Positions 1 through 13,600 of a DNA stretch of 64,000 nt are shown in pieces (the first letter of the stretch is position 1; each line of letters starts with the position of its first letter). The position numbers and the translations under genes are program-made. The notes under the pieces were generated by a model. That model did not search any database. It worked only from the letters and a program-made list of their open reading frames with translations, and was not told the origin of the DNA. Location: the NCBI RefSeq assembly GCF_000224145.3, contig NC_020170.2, forward strand, positions 996,932 through 1,060,931, given 5' to 3'. The DNA comes from Ciona intestinalis (Eukaryota > Chordata > Ascidiacea > Phlebobranchia > Cionidae).

Positions 1-583
1 GCTACTGTGGGAGGTGGTGTAAGAAACTATGCAATAAATGAAACAATCAGTCAACTACTTTTAATCAGTGGGATTTAAAAAACTCTTTTGTTTCCAAATC
101 GAAACCGCTTTTCCAATATATTTAGCGCCTTTGTGTAAGTTGTGAAAATAAAACCACCTCTCTGATCAATGGTTTATCGAGTTTAACGTTGGATCGTCCA
201 CAAGTACAAAACCTAAGTATAAAACTTTATTACACCAAGTGTAATGGTTATAAACATCCCACTTTTTTACTTCCATCATTACATCAAAGAACGCATTTTT
301 GAATTTATATATAGTATAGGGTGGGGGAAACTGGAACACCTTCAGCACATACTATCCAAATATTCTGATCGTGTTTTAAACAATTAACATCTGTCTATAG
401 GAGTCATGAGGATACGGTTTTATAATTCTTTGTTTACTACTAAATGGGACGAGATAAAATTAATAGGTGTTCCATCTTCCCCCACACTACTTTTTTCGAA
501 AACAAAGCATACTTACAAGTTATAACGAAATAACAGTTGTAAAATGAGTTAACCAAACTCGATAATATCACGTTAAACAACAG
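1..583. other. DPYD intron with one MITE
   Basis: No exon is visible before the acceptor at 581-583. The only recognisable content is a MITE at about 313-490. The expected preceding DPYD exon was not found here. Confidence 0.6.
313..490. repeat. MITE copy 1, DPYD intron
   Basis: Family features used for all copies: about 190 bp, ends TAGTAGGGTGGGGGAAGATG and its inverse, flanking TA, and a core with AAACAATTAACAACGG and TTCTTTGTTTACTACC. This copy has slightly diverged ends. Confidence 0.85.
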
Positions 584-3500
584 GATGCAGGCGCAGATGC
601 TCTTGAATTAAACCTGTCTTGTCCTCATGGCATGGGTGAAAGGGGCATGGGCCTCGCATGCGGTCAAGACCCTAAGTTGGTGATCGAGATTTGCAAGTGG
701 GTTCGTGCTGCTGTCAAAATACCTTTCTTTGCAAAGTTGACACCGAATGTTACTAATATTGTAACCATCGCAGAGGCTGCTAAAGATGGTAAGATCAATT
801 AACGCTTTGGATTACGTTTTTGTATCTATTTATTCGTGTTTTTGGTCCTTAACTGCAGTAAAAAGAACTAGCAAAGATATACGAGGGTAACCGATGCCAA
901 AGGTTTTACAGTTTGGCAGTGTAACGTATCTTTCAGTAATTGTTTGATTTATGGTTTAATTGTGATATGTTTGGTTTTAAGGTTGTGAAATAATTATTAG
1001 TGTTTTGTAAACCAGTCGACTATCGAACAACATCACTGCCAATGATTCTATGTACTAATGATGTCATCTATTCTGTTTCACAAAATACGGAAACTATAAA
1101 CTGTACCTCCTGTACGTTACCGAGTCTGGTTGCCTTTACTTTATAAGTTTGCATGGGTAGTGTGGATATACAAAACTTTATGTTATACGACCGTTCTGTA
1201 TCACAGGTGGTGCTGACGGAGTTACTGCTACGAACACAGTGTCTGGGTTGATGGGTTTGCGAGGAGACTCCACCGCTTGGCCCGCCATTGGAAAGCAACA
1301 CAGAACAACATACGGTGGAGTGTCTGGTGAGTTCTTTGTACTGGAAGCCGCAAAAGTTTGCTTATCCCTGGTACGGCTGTGGAACTGAAGCGGTTAAGCT
1401 TCGTAACGAACCCAAACATTTGATTTAGGCTTAACTTCTTGCGCGCTCAAGCTTAACGGTGTGTATTGTACGCATTCCTTCAATGGTAAATAGTCCATAT
1501 AAACGCTGTACTTGGTACATGCGGAAGTATTGATACAGCACGACAACAATAATAAACTTGATGCAACTCACTTAACGTGAACTTGACCGTCACATTACGC
1601 CCCAATGCTGGTTGTTTTCAACAAAAAGATAAAATGGCTGCTAATTCAGAATCTTTTGTGAACTATTAATCTACTGTACTGTGTTTTTCGCGAAAAACTT
1701 CGGTATAGGTCTACCATTTTGTATAGAGCTGCTGCAATACTGACAATTTTGTACTAATGTTTGTAGGTAATGCGATACGACCAATTGCTTTGAAAGCAGT
1801 TTCTGCCATATCAAGAGCATTTCCTGGGTTCCCTGTCTTAGCAACTGGTGGAATTGATTCTGCGGAAGCTGGCTTACAATATCTGCATGCAGGGGCGTCA
1901 GTCTTACAGGTATATAACAATTTTGGGTTTATTTGTGTATTTTGAGAGGACGGTTCTTTAATTTGAAAACTCGTATTGTGGTTAAGAGGTTTTAGGGGTA
2001 CCTTCTTATAAAACCGAAACATAGATTCCATGGTATATGAATATGTAAAGCGTGTGCACCTACTAAAAATATTTCAATACAATATACGCTAATATATCTG
2101 GTGACGGTAAGGTTTTCAGTGATGCGTGTGGTGTGAGCAGAATGAGATGTTTAACCTTGCCCAAATAACCTTTCCTATAATTCCAAGTGTCGGCCGTATT
2201 GTCACTTAGTAGCATATATGTTACAGGAATTAAAAGTAGTTTTATATTACACAGGCCCAGCTATAGCATGCGTTTATGCTTTAATGTTATATCGTTACTG
2301 CTAGTGATTTAAGAGCTGAATATTTTTTCCAACCAGGTTTGCAGTGCAGTTCAGAACCAGGATTTCACACTGATTGATGATTATCTGAGCGGATTGAAGA
2401 CACTTCTCTACATGCGTTCATTGAACGAAGTGAAAAACTGGGACGGTCAAAGTCAACCAACACCAAGTCACCAACTTGGCAAAAGAGTCATTAAGCTGGC
2501 CGACGTTATTGGAAAAGTAAGATATAATGTTCACCATCCCACTACACTACCAATACCTTCTTGAAAAACTGACAGCTATGGTTTTGGATAACCGATTTTA
2601 AACTGAATGTTTTAATATTTAAAATCATTTTAAAACTTTTACAAACGAACAAACATGCTAGTGCAACACAATCTATATATACACTGTATCATAACCTACA
2701 AATAATAAGCTTTTAGTAAGTACTCTTTAACTGTCCCTTAAACAAAAGAAAAGGCGAACATCAACCGTAAACAGCAAACCAAACTACCGAACGTTTTTTA
2801 CAGGACTTGCCCAACTTTGGTCCATACCGCAATGAAAGAGCTGCCATAGCTGCCAAGATTAAGATTGAAACCAACCTGGTAGCTGAACATGCTGCACCTC
2901 CAAAACAAAGGCCAATCTATGTTCCTACGAAACCCATTCCCACGGTAGGCCGCTACATGAAGATGTTAACAATTTAATATTTCCGGGGATTCATTGCTAA
3001 AAAAAACAATTAGAAAACAGATTTACAGTTTTAAATTACAATATTTCATAAAAATTATTAATTTTTCTGTTTATGTGCGTTTTTAGGTGTATGTCTGTTG
3101 ATAAAAATGCTTCGAATGTGCTAAACTTACTTGATGGGCGTCCCATACATTGAAACCCAACGTTCGTTTCGACAGTTCGTCAAAGCCTGGTAGAGCAATG
3201 ACGTCATTTGGCCGCATTGCGATGTTTTCTCACGGCCTTCAATCGTTGGCAATAATACGTGTGATTATTGCTGGGTATTGTAGGCTGAAAAGCGGAAGCC
3301 CATTATTTGTATTATGTTCCCTTTCTCACGTCCACAGCGGCATAACACCAGTCAATCACTCGTTCGTCGCTATTCGTTAACTTTTTATAATTTTTATAAT
3401 GCACATTGAGGTATACTTCTGGCAGTAAACCCATATAAACACAACATACAGCGCCGCTGTAATTATAAAGACAAGTACAGCTTTTATGTAGATTTAAAAA

Positions 3501-4279
3501 CACGAACATCTAATGTGTGGAATTTTACATTATATTGTAAACATATTAGTTTTACGTATTTGTGTATTTATTTGGATCATTTTCTCAGGTTCGTGACGTA
3601 GTTGGTGCTGCATTGCCTCAAATAGGAACCTACGGCGACCTTGATAATAAACAACAAGTACAAGCACTCATCGACCCAGAGATGTGTATTAATTGTGGTA
3701 AGTTCTTTGCGACGCTGTGGTATCATTCAATAACACAAGTTACACAACAGTCAGTGGTGTTGAAGAAAGTATAGCATAGCATACGGACACCTTTAGCACA
3801 TACTTTTTAAATATCCTGATTGTGTTTTAAACAATAAACAATGGTTTATGGGAGTCGTGGGTATACGGTTTTAAAATTTCTTTGAATGTTCCTTGTTTAC
3901 TACCAAGTAGGATAAAAAAGTGTCCCATTCCCCCCACCCCACCATTCATTTAGTTGAAATTGACTTTTCGTGGCTTCCATAATCAGAGTATAGTTTCTGG
4001 TGAACTATACAAGTTTAAATAAATATAAAACTCACATTGTACCGTATTGCTAATATTTATTTTGCTTCAGGTAAATGCTACATGGCTTGCAATGATTCCG
4101 GCTACCAGGCCATTACATTTGACCCAGTCACTCATTTGCCGATGGTGCAAGACACCTGTACTGGATGTACATTGTGTCTTAGTGTTTGCCCAATCCTGGA
4201 TTGTATTACCATGGTGGAGAGAAAGAGTCCATATGAACCGAACCGTGGTGTGCCTCTGGCTGTCGCTGCTATCTCTTAG
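584..4279 (+). CDS. DPYD: Dihydropyrimidine dehydrogenase (NADP+), 3' part, 7 exons
   Basis: Rate-limiting cytosolic enzyme of uracil/thymine breakdown. Exons: 584-788, 1207-1326, 1767-1909, 2337-2516, 2804-2944, 3589-3697, 4071-4279; all junctions are GT-AG and keep phase. The first exon carries the FMN-domain cysteine loop ([19 protein letters not shown]); the next carry [10 protein letters not shown] and [10 protein letters not shown] of the TIM barrel. The last two encode the C-terminal ferredoxin-like domain with two 4Fe-4S motifs, [16 protein letters not shown] and [12 protein letters not shown]; the intron splits CINCG after its fourth residue. The protein ends [13 protein letters not shown] and stops at 4277-4279, matching the end of the family. 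About 370 C-terminal residues of a roughly 1,000-residue protein are present; the N-terminal and NADPH/FAD domains lie left of the window. Similarity is strong throughout, so the identification is near certain. Confidence 0.96.
3770..3945. repeat. MITE copy 2, last DPYD intron, left end degenerate
   Basis: The core and right terminal repeat (GTCCCATTCCCCCCACCCC) are clear; the left end is eroded. It lies about 75 bp downstream of the donor at 3698. Confidence 0.75.
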
Positions 4280-5340
4280 ACCGGGAAAGAAGGGCAACGG
4301 GTGTACATAGAACATTTTAGGTGCGGTCAAGCTGAAAAGTAGCGTGTGTAATCATTTTTGTGTGTGTTTATTGCGTAGATCATGTTGGCTTATACATAAA
4401 TCTAAAATGTTGTTTTTGTTTTATTGGACTAATGTTTCTCCACTGTTGGAAAGAATTTAATGTTGTGCCTTTAAGATTCGAAAGTGCTGAATTTCATTAA
4501 GTATATTCATTTTAACAGCCCTACACCTCAAATCCTTTTTTTCTGTACTGCTAATAGTTATCCCATCAAAATATACAAAATACTTAGGCTTTGACTGCGA
4601 ACATCATCTTATATTCACAGTACTATAACTTTGCCATTACCATTTGTAACCACACTTCATTGAAATGTAGAGAATAAAGTAGCACAACACGCACTGCTTC
4701 TGTTTTCCGCTCCGAGCAAATTTGACTGTTTATCAACAGACTGGTTGCGTTTGCGGGTAGCGAATCTATTATTTGTAACACTTTGAAACTACTTTTTTCG
4801 TTGAAAATTTGCATCGTTGTAATGTAGGTCATATGTGGCTTGTGTTGCCGATAGAATGATGCTATAACAACGTAGTTACTGCTAGAGTTAGATCAGTGGT
4901 TTTTAACATATAGTAAGTGTATATGTAGTAGATGGGGGGATTTGGGACAACTTTAGCGCATAAAATATTCAAATATCCTGATTGTGTTTTAATCTATTAA
5001 CAACGTTTTATGGGAGTCGTGAGGATACGGTTTATAATACTGTGAGTGTTCTTTGTTTATTACCAAATGGGACCAGAAAACAAAATGAAAGATGTCCCAT
5101 TTTCCCCCAATGTACTATACTATTTTTGATACGTGTGCATACTGTTGCTTTCGTTATTATCCAGTAAAGTGGCAGGTCATTTATTTAATGTTGTACACCA
5201 GTTTGCTTAAGAACATGGGTAATTAGACTGTTTTTATTGTAAATGTTATTCTTTAATATAAAAAGACAACATACTACAGTTTCAGTATATCAGCATTTAG
5301 CCTTATTAGAGTACGAAGTAGGTTTTCACAATCAATTAGA
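4280..5340. other. DPYD 3' flank and intergenic spacer
   Basis: A possible DPYD poly(A) signal AATAAA lies near 4673. A MITE occupies about 4925-5117. The remaining sequence is AT-rich and shows no exon. Confidence 0.5.
4925..5117. repeat. MITE copy 3, DPYD-sulfatase spacer
   Basis: Both terminal repeats are recognisable, with the family core between them. Confidence 0.8.
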
Positions 5341-8300
5341 ATGACTTTTGGAACAACCAAATCTACAATTTCGTCATTCCTACTGATTTGTGTAGTCGGT
5401 ACTGTAGCAGAAGCAACCAAGAAACCGCATGTAGTTCTTATTTTAGCTGATGATCTCGGATATAATGATGTCGGTTACTGGGGGCAAAACCACGGGTCTG
5501 CTGCGAAAACACCGTTCCTGGACTCATTAGCAGGTTATTTAAACGGTTTAAGTTTAAACCATAGGTCGTTTATTTAGTACTTTGTGTCTATATATACCAG
5601 CCCCGTGTATTCGCTATAGTGCTGTGGGGAAAGATATATCCTGAACATAATTTGAACAACTAACAACGCTTTTTTGGAGTCGTTGGAATATAGTATTATA
5701 ATTATGTGGACACCTTTTATTTACTATCAAATGTGGAGCAGAAAAAAGAGATAAAACACTGTACATCCTACCCCGCGCATACCGTACATGTGTTTAAAAA
5801 TTAGGATTTTAATTTATATTACAGAAAACGGCGTTCGATTAGAAAACTATTATACTCATTCTGTTTGTTCGCCGACCAGGGGAGCCTTAATGACTGGGAG
5901 AAACAGAGTAAGATCGGGTTTGGTTTTAGTTCTTTATTCTTAGTTTAGTATTCTTCAGCAAATATGTTGTGTTTAGCAACCTTATACAGTAGGGTGAAGA
6001 AGAGGGGGTATTTTTCCATTCTATTTTCTCATCCAATTGGCAGCAAAAAAGAACATTCAAAGAATTATAAAACCGTATCCCCACGACTTCCGTTGACCGT
6101 TGTTAAATTCTTTAAAACTTGACTAGGATATTTGGATATTATGCGTTAAGATGTCCCATTTTTCCCCATAAAACTATATTTACCCAGTTTAGTCGCAAAT
6201 TAATTAGTATGCCAATAAAACAAAACGCACGATCAGTACCGCCAGAATAAAAAATAATTAAAAGCTTTAGACGTATTATAAAAATGCATTTTAGGTGCTA
6301 CAAAGATATCCTATTTCACCCAACAGCAGTAATTCATGTTACTTCTAACAGATCGACATTGGTTTAGCACATGGTATCATCCACACGACACAAATTGAGG
6401 GTCTTCCGTTAGATAATGTCTTATTACCAGAACAGTTGTCCAACTGTGGTTACAACACACAGATGATAGGGAAATGGCATTTGGGATTCTCATCTTCTAA
6501 ATACGCCCCATGGAACCGAGGGTTTCATGGATTTTATGGTAGGTTTTGAAGAAATCATTTTGAGCATATCTATCCATGTTTGATTGGTATATATGCCCCT
6601 TTGAACGCAATATGTACACAAACACGAAAAGCGTAGATGTATAGTAGAGTGGGGGAAGATGGGACACCTTTAGCACATAATATCCAAATATCCTAAATCG
6701 TGTTTTAAACAATTAACAACGGTCTTTAGGAGTCATTAGCATACTGTTTAATAATTCTTTAAATGTTCTTTGTTTACTACCAAATGTGATGAGAAAATAG
6801 AATGAAAAGGTGTCCCATCTTCCCCCACCCCACTATATATATATATACACCCATATGTTTTACCCCAATTCTCTTTGTATGCGTCATGAAAACATATCCT
6901 GCTTTTAAATAAACAAACAGTATGTTTCATGCTTTAAATCATGCTTACTCATGTATGAACATCCTGTTTAAAGCGACGAAATAATATTTTGTATAGATAC
7001 GGAACATCGAATTTAAACGTAATGTATGCTTTTATAGACGCGCATTGTAATAGCTTTTATTATGCCCGATGCATAACTATATATATAATGTGTTATCCAT
7101 CGGGCACGAGGTGTATCATTGTCAAAGTTTATACTTTGCATTTTTGGTATTTAAATCAACAGGGATCGAAAAACAATATCATTCTGTTTACTAGTATGTT
7201 ACTCATGGTTTGGAGGATCTTTTTTCGAATAAACAAACAACTATACTTGTACTAGGTTTTCTCGCTGGCTCCGAGAACTACTGGTCAAAGTGGTTGCCCA
7301 TGGCTCGACACTCAAACATAGGGGGAGTCGACTTCACCGATTCTACCACTGGACCAACCAACGAGACATGGGGACAATACAGCGCGCATGTGTACGCTTC
7401 CAGGGCAAGATACGTTATTCAGCATCACGACCAATCTAAAGTAATATATGTCTAAGTTAAATGTCTGAACACGTGATTTCTTGATTTGTAAGCCAATCGC
7501 CACTGGCTTAAGTATTCTATAAGGTATTATAACTTGAATGGGTGTATCTTATTTATCCTGTGCGTAACGAGATAATTCGTCATCACACAGATGTTTTGTT
7601 TCATACGATTGAGGGATGTTTTCAATATATTTGCTGATAACATATATACACAGCCACTAAGTGAGCACTCGGTTAAAGCAATTGCGTTTCTTGTTCAAGA
7701 ATACATATACGCAGCAATAGTAGAAGGATATAACTAAATGTTTTTTCTTTCTTAACTTGTAAATAAACATATTTAGATCTAAGTGTAAAATGCCCATTAA
7801 GTTAAAGTTTCGTATAATTTAAGCCTACTGCCATCATCTTTCATCCTTTACGATTTTCAGCCTTTGTTTCTGTACTTGCCGCTACAAACTCCCCACACGC
7901 CTCTTGGTGCACCAAGTCATTACTACGAACCATTTAAAGATATAGAAGACGATGACAGGTGAAATCGAATATTGGGTTTACATTCGTGGGGTATAGAAGA
8001 GATATCTAACAAAAAGCTTAAAAGCTTACTTATAGACAACTTGGTAGCCTACCTTCAAGGCACATCTTTCTTTGATCGACATATACAAGAAAAATATATT
8101 GGGTTATTATTTTACTTAGTTTTTCGCCCTTACTATGGTATATAAGATAACCATTTACTTGCATTTCAGAATGAAATATCTTAGCATGGTGTCAGTGTTG
8201 GATGAAACTGTGCGAAATGTTACAAACTATTTGAAAGACGCTGGAATGTGGGAGGATACGCTGTTGATATTTTCTACAGGTATAGTTTCTCGAAACGTTT

Positions 8301-9734
8301 TTAATACAACGCGCGGTTTGCAGTTTTGCGATGCATTTTTATAGATACTCTTTATCAATCGTTTTATAACGGTACGTGGCCGTTCATTAGAGCTTTGCTC
8401 TCTTTTTGTCTGGTAAATAGTATAATGTGATGGTGATTAATCTTTTTATAATGGTACGTGCCCGTTCATAAGACCTATGCTCTTTTTTACCTGGTGTTTA
8501 AAACGTCCTGTTTAAGTAGCCTTCATCAGGTTAATAGCCTACAGCCTTTAAAGAGGTTTAGGTTTTCCGCCGAAACAACGGTATGAGACGTTTTTGTTGC
8601 AAGGTTAATTCAGAGGTTATACGTGAGATAATAGTTTCCCAACCGCAGATAACGGAGGCGAAGTCAAACACGGTGGTAACAACTGGCCGTACCGTGGCAC
8701 GAAAAACACTTTATACGAAGGTGGGGTGAAAGCCGTGGGCTTCGTACATGGAAAAATTTTGGGCGATCTGTCCCCTGCACAGCGCGTAAACCGTGAACTG
8801 ATTCATGTAACAGATTGGTACCCTACTATAATGGCTGCAGCTGATTGCCCTTATGTATCTGGGAACTCAAGAAATAAGTTGTACGGGTTGAACCAATGGG
8901 GTGCATTACGGTAATATATAGCCTAAACGCAAAACTTTATTTGTTTTATACTTGTTTCTACAAATACAGCAAACCATTGTGTTACTGCTTTTATATATTT
9001 ATACAGGGGTGAGAGGGGTTCACAAAGAACCGAAATCGTTCATACGATCGATCCCATGAATCGTACCTCGGAAATTCCAGACATGAGATTTGGATTCAAC
9101 ATCAACGTAAAAGCCGCCATCTGTGTAAGAAAATGGAAACTCATTACAGGAAATCCAGGTAGAAATTGATTTTTAAAGTGTAAACAGCAGAAGGGTTTAA
9201 TAATTGATTCACGTCAGTACAGCAATAAATACATTCTAAAAGCCATAATTTAATTTTTCTAAACTCCTGTCGCAACCAAATCGCGGGTCATCATTTGATT
9301 TTCGCAGCGAGATTCACAACGGGTAATACAACAATGTTGCAGGGCACGGCGGTTGGTACGCTCCGCCAGAATCGAAAGATATTTTCACCAAAAGCGGTAC
9401 GAGAGGGTCAAAAAATATACAGCTTTTTGATCTGAGCGTCGATCCCCTTGAAGAGAATGAAATTTCAAACGAACATCCGACTGTACGTATGTTAACAAAT
9501 ATAACAATTATGAATGAATGTTTTGTAGGCTAAGATTCAAACTGTGGCATGCCAAGGACTAAATATATTCTCGTCCTAAATTTGTCTTTATTTTAATTTT
9601 AACAGGTCGTTAGTGAACTGCTCGAGCGTCTTGCTAAGTACAGCTTAAGTGCTCCACCTGCAATCAACCAAAACACAGACGACAATGCACATCTAAGCTG
9701 GACAGATGGTTTCGTCCAACCTTGGCTGAATTAA
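5341..9734 (+). CDS. Arylsulfatase (type I sulfatase, ARSB/ARSI/ARSJ-like), 10 exons
   Basis: Hydrolyses sulfate esters; family members are lysosomal or secreted. Exons: 5341-5533, 5825-5907, 6352-6538, 7256-7440, 7861-7958, 8170-8279, 8649-8910, 9007-9158, 9343-9482, 9606-9734; phases join without a break to give 512 residues, close to ARSB length. The start is the first ATG and precedes a signal peptide ([14 protein letters not shown]). [19 protein letters not shown] supplies metal-binding aspartates. [12 protein letters not shown] contains the CxPxR site whose cysteine becomes formylglycine. IGKWHLG, TPHTPLG and FSTDNGG are further sulfatase motifs; the last is completed only by splicing 8279 to 8649, which supports those borders. 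The mature protein ends in QPWLN. Which vertebrate paralogue is closest cannot be decided here. Introns contain several MITEs. Confidence 0.95.
5616..5778. repeat. MITE copy 4, degenerate, sulfatase intron 1
   Basis: The core TTGAACAACTAACAACG and a weak right end remain; both ends have drifted. Confidence 0.6.
5988..6170. repeat. MITE copy 5, inverted orientation, sulfatase intron 2
   Basis: The core reads in the opposite direction to copy 4 (GGCAGCAAAAAAGAACATTC to CCATTTTTCCCC). Copies 4 and 5 flank exon 2 (5825-5907) in opposite orientation. Confidence 0.7.
6642..6835. repeat. MITE copy 6, sulfatase intron 3
   Basis: Near-complete copy with both terminal repeats, ending in a TATATATATA run. 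Confidence 0.88.
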
Positions 9735-10671
9735 TGATTAAAAACGAAATGACATTTGGAAAATATTTATTTTTTCATTTGGTTGTAACTATATTGCTGC
9801 TGTTGCACCACTTTTAACTTAGTTCCAATAAACGTATTAAAAACGGGTATAATGACAAAGTAACATACATGGTAACTCGTAAGCTAGCACGAGGTGATAA
9901 ACCCGTGTGGTAACGACTGTCGTGTTCCGGCCACGCGAAGATGAAGTAAGTTACATTCATTCATTCAATACAAATATTAAAAGTTTAAAGGTTTTCCCGC
10001 AAAATGCGTGGCACTTCTGGCTAAGTACAACAGCGGTAGGACACTCTGCTAAAGTTTTCGGTGAAATGTGATGTAGATTTGTATTTTAAATACGTAAAAT
10101 ATACATTTTAAACCTATTAACGCGAGGCGTGTACGTTTTGCAATTTTACATGGTGTGTATAGTAGGTCTCATCCGTTTTGAACTTTATTACGTCATGTCA
10201 GCTGATAAAAAATCCCCGTCGTTGTTTGGTTACTCCCAAAATTAATAACTTTTGGAAATTTGCACCAAGTTTATTTGTGAGGTAAATTAATATAAAATAC
10301 CATAGTTTATGTTTTAATGCTTTTACAGCAGTCTTGTAACACATGTACATTTTTTCTAATATCAGTCTAAATTGGTATGACTTTAAAATATCTATATTCT
10401 AGATTGAGCAATGCAATTCAGTTCGGGTTTAGTATTTTCATTACCACTCTGTATATAAGCTAATCTATTATTCTGTAATATATCTCGCTTGTGTCTCAAT
10501 TTATGTACAAGCAGAAGTTTGGTATAGGCCTATAGTAATTATATATTGGCACATCCTCTGTGTGTTAAATTTTGACTTCTGTGAAACAAAACCTAAAAGC
10601 CTGCAAAGTTGTATTAACTGCAGTCTTGGCCACCACAAGCTTTTGTTAGAGGATTTTGTTGCGACATCATT
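9735..10671. other. Sulfatase 3' flank and spacer before SOWAH
   Basis: A poly(A) signal AATAAA at about 9827-9832 fits the sulfatase. At 9845-9965 lies the tail of a SINE family (GTAACTCGTAAGCTAGCACG to AAGTAAGTTACATTCATTC) also found near 28.6 kb and 53.8 kb. Nothing else coding is seen before the SOWAH start. Confidence 0.6.
9845..9968 (+). repeat. SINE 3'-tail fragment
   Basis: Matches the 3' half of the element at 28370-28680: GTAACATACATGG, CTCGTAAGCT, cACGAGGTG, ACGACTGTCG, CACGCGA, AAGTAAGTTACATTC. Confidence 0.75.
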
Positions 10672-13600
10672 ATGACTGAGATAAGTGTGGAGTCAGTGTG
10701 TGAGTTTATTACATCTCATGGTGGGAAAGTAAAAAACATCACACTTGTGTCAAACTTTAAGAAGCTTTTAAATGATCCTGCAACTAGAGGTTGGTGAAGT
10801 TTGTATTTTGCTCAGTATTGTGTTATTATATTATTATGGTTAATGTATCAATGGTTTGATTACCACAACATGGTCCACAAGGAATATTAGCTAGCAGTCT
10901 TTAGACTTTAGTGCCAGGTTCATTTCTTTTTAACTATACATTTAAAAAGAATGTATAAATCCTGGACACAAAGTTATGTTTTTTTGTGTAAGTGGCACAA
11001 TTTCAGTTGTTTGTAGACATAATATTTGCACACAGGTCATTGAGTATTATTACTATGACAGTAAGCCTAAATAAACATTACAAAATGTCCATAAATAATA
11101 TTTTTTCTACACAGCATATAACTTTTTCATCCGGTGTGGTCACCATGGTTCTTAAACTTCATTAACATTTTGCCAACAGACAAAACTTTTACTTTTCAAT
11201 GTTTATCAATGAAGGAAAATGTCCTTTTATTTAAATTGTATTCCGGATTGTTAAAAGTTGTTTGTTATTTTGTATCAGTTTGAATATACGTTACAATATT
11301 TAATAATGTTAATATTATAGATGCAGCTCGTCAGCAATTCAAGGAATGTGTGAATACAGTAGCCGTGGTGAAAACTGAAAATGTATGTGAACTATTTGTT
11401 TGAAAAGTACATGTATGTATAACAGTATGAGTGGTGTGACAATGATAACAAGATCTAGATTTTGTAAAAAATATATATAGTCTTGTTTAAAAACTTTACC
11501 TGAATAATTTTATTTTATTATTTTGTTTGGGACAAGTAATATTATAATGTAATTTAGGGAGATTAATGCAATGCATTTTTTAATCATCCATAATTTGAGC
11601 AGTAGCAACTTAAAAAAACTTGTATAATACTATTATTGCCACTTACTTTGTGTTTTAAACAATTCTTTACCAATCAAATTTAAATTAATCTGTTTTATGT
11701 ATTCAACTCACCAGGGAGAGAAATACGTTCAGTTAAAGAAGAAATATCGATCTCCGTCTTCCTCATCAAGGTCCTCTGTCGCGAGTGATGCAAATGTTCC
11801 TCCACCTGAGGCTGCCAAGCAATCAGCAGCGCCAGCTGCTGAAGTTGTCAAGGCAAAAGATGCAAGGGTTGCTAAGCAACACTCATCTGAGGTTGCTAAG
11901 CAACAGAAAACCCCAGAGATTGCATGGAAATCTGGTTCAAAGGCTCATCATAATCCAGAATCTCCTGAAAAAGGTGAATATTAACCGAGTTTCATAAACT
12001 TCCTTTAAATATAGAGTTGTATGACTACATGCCAAAGTTTTAGCTTCATAAATTTTCGCTTATTGTTTAATAAAATGTTTACATCTTTTTATTCTGGTGT
12101 TTTGTTTCTTTAAGACAAGTACAGTAAAAAACATATATATATAAATATATATAATATATAATAATATTAAATTAACAGCGTGATGTAAAAGTATTTTAAA
12201 TCATCAACAGATGCTATTTATAAAACAGAGGCCAATCAGTTGCTAACAAATTATAGCTATTATGTTTAACAGGTAAAGAACTCAATTTAAAGAATAGCCG
12301 AATTAACATAAACGTAATATACCTTTCGTATAAAGGGGGTTTAAATTTTCATGAAACAATTATTTTCAGGTGATCTTAACAACAGTTACAATCCAACACA
12401 AGACGTACCATTTGCTGATGGTTCGCCACAAAAAGCACATGACTCCCCAAGACACAAACACCACAAATCAAACAGATCCACGCCTGAACACCATAAGAGC
12501 ACCGGTTCAATCCCCCGTGAGGGAAGTACTTCAAGCCGCAAGTCCAGAGAGGAAAAGTCGTCATCGATTCTCATCATGGATCGCCACATAAGGAAAAACA
12601 TAAACATAAAAAAGAAGGAAAAGTGGAAAACCCTGTTGATATGAAGAAGCATAAAAGCGCGGATACTTTGGGTAAGCTTGGTGTTGTTGTTTACAACTTT
12701 GAAGTTGAATATTTCTATGTTTATTACACAGGTTTTTTTGTACATTTTTAAGGAACTGTTTTTTTGCAACAAAAAAATACGGAGATTTTGTTAGCGTTAT
12801 TTTCAAATTCTTGTTTTAAGAACTTTACATATAGAAAAATTTATAATTTTGGAGCAGTCATTTACCATATTTTTTAAACCATATTTTTTTTTAAATTTAC
12901 AATGTGTGTCTACCAAATCAACTAAGATGTAGCATTAAGTCTGTTTAAATGGTAAGTTTGGTATTAGTGGTACTGGTAATAGTTTCCTAACTTTAAATAT
13001 TTATTGTTTAGATACCAATGTAAAGCCTTCAGCAGTCTCTGTAGCTCCCCACGGTGACAGTGAGTTTGCTGTGCCCAACGCTCCTCGAAGAAAGAAAAAA
13101 GAACGCAAGGAAAATGTTCCTCCATCTCCAAGCTTGGAACACGTAAAGATAATTTGTTTGATATATTATGTAGAATGTAGTATATATATCATATTCATAC
13201 ATTTATATTTCTTAAATTATTTTCTTTCTTGGTTCAAATTGATTTTAAGTTAGTTCTAAATTTAGACTACAATATAATTTTCTGTTTCTGGTGTACATTT
13301 ACTTCTATTTTCTTAAAACTATGTGTTATTTAACTAACTTGAAAATAACATTATAGTATGTCGTGTAGTTGTATAATTTATGAAACACCTTTTGGGGCAA
13401 TATATTTATTATGGGATTTATGGCAATGTATTTTGATTTCCTATTCAGGTTGCGACCATCAGAGTAAAATGTTTTTTATGGTGTATTTGAGGCAATGAAT
13501 GTAATTTTCAAATATAATATTCAGTTTTAGAAATAATGTGGCCAAAGCTTCGCTATTAATTTATCCTAATCTTGTTTTAAACTGTAGTGCAAAAAGTTCG

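Noticed and set aside
1711..2031. Minus-strand 106-codon frame
   Set aside because: Shadow of DPYD exon 1767-1909.
9302..9342. Earlier acceptor for sulfatase exon 9
   Set aside because: Using CGCAG at 9305-9309 gives an unrelated frame; the TTGCAG at 9337-9342 restores [13 protein letters not shown].
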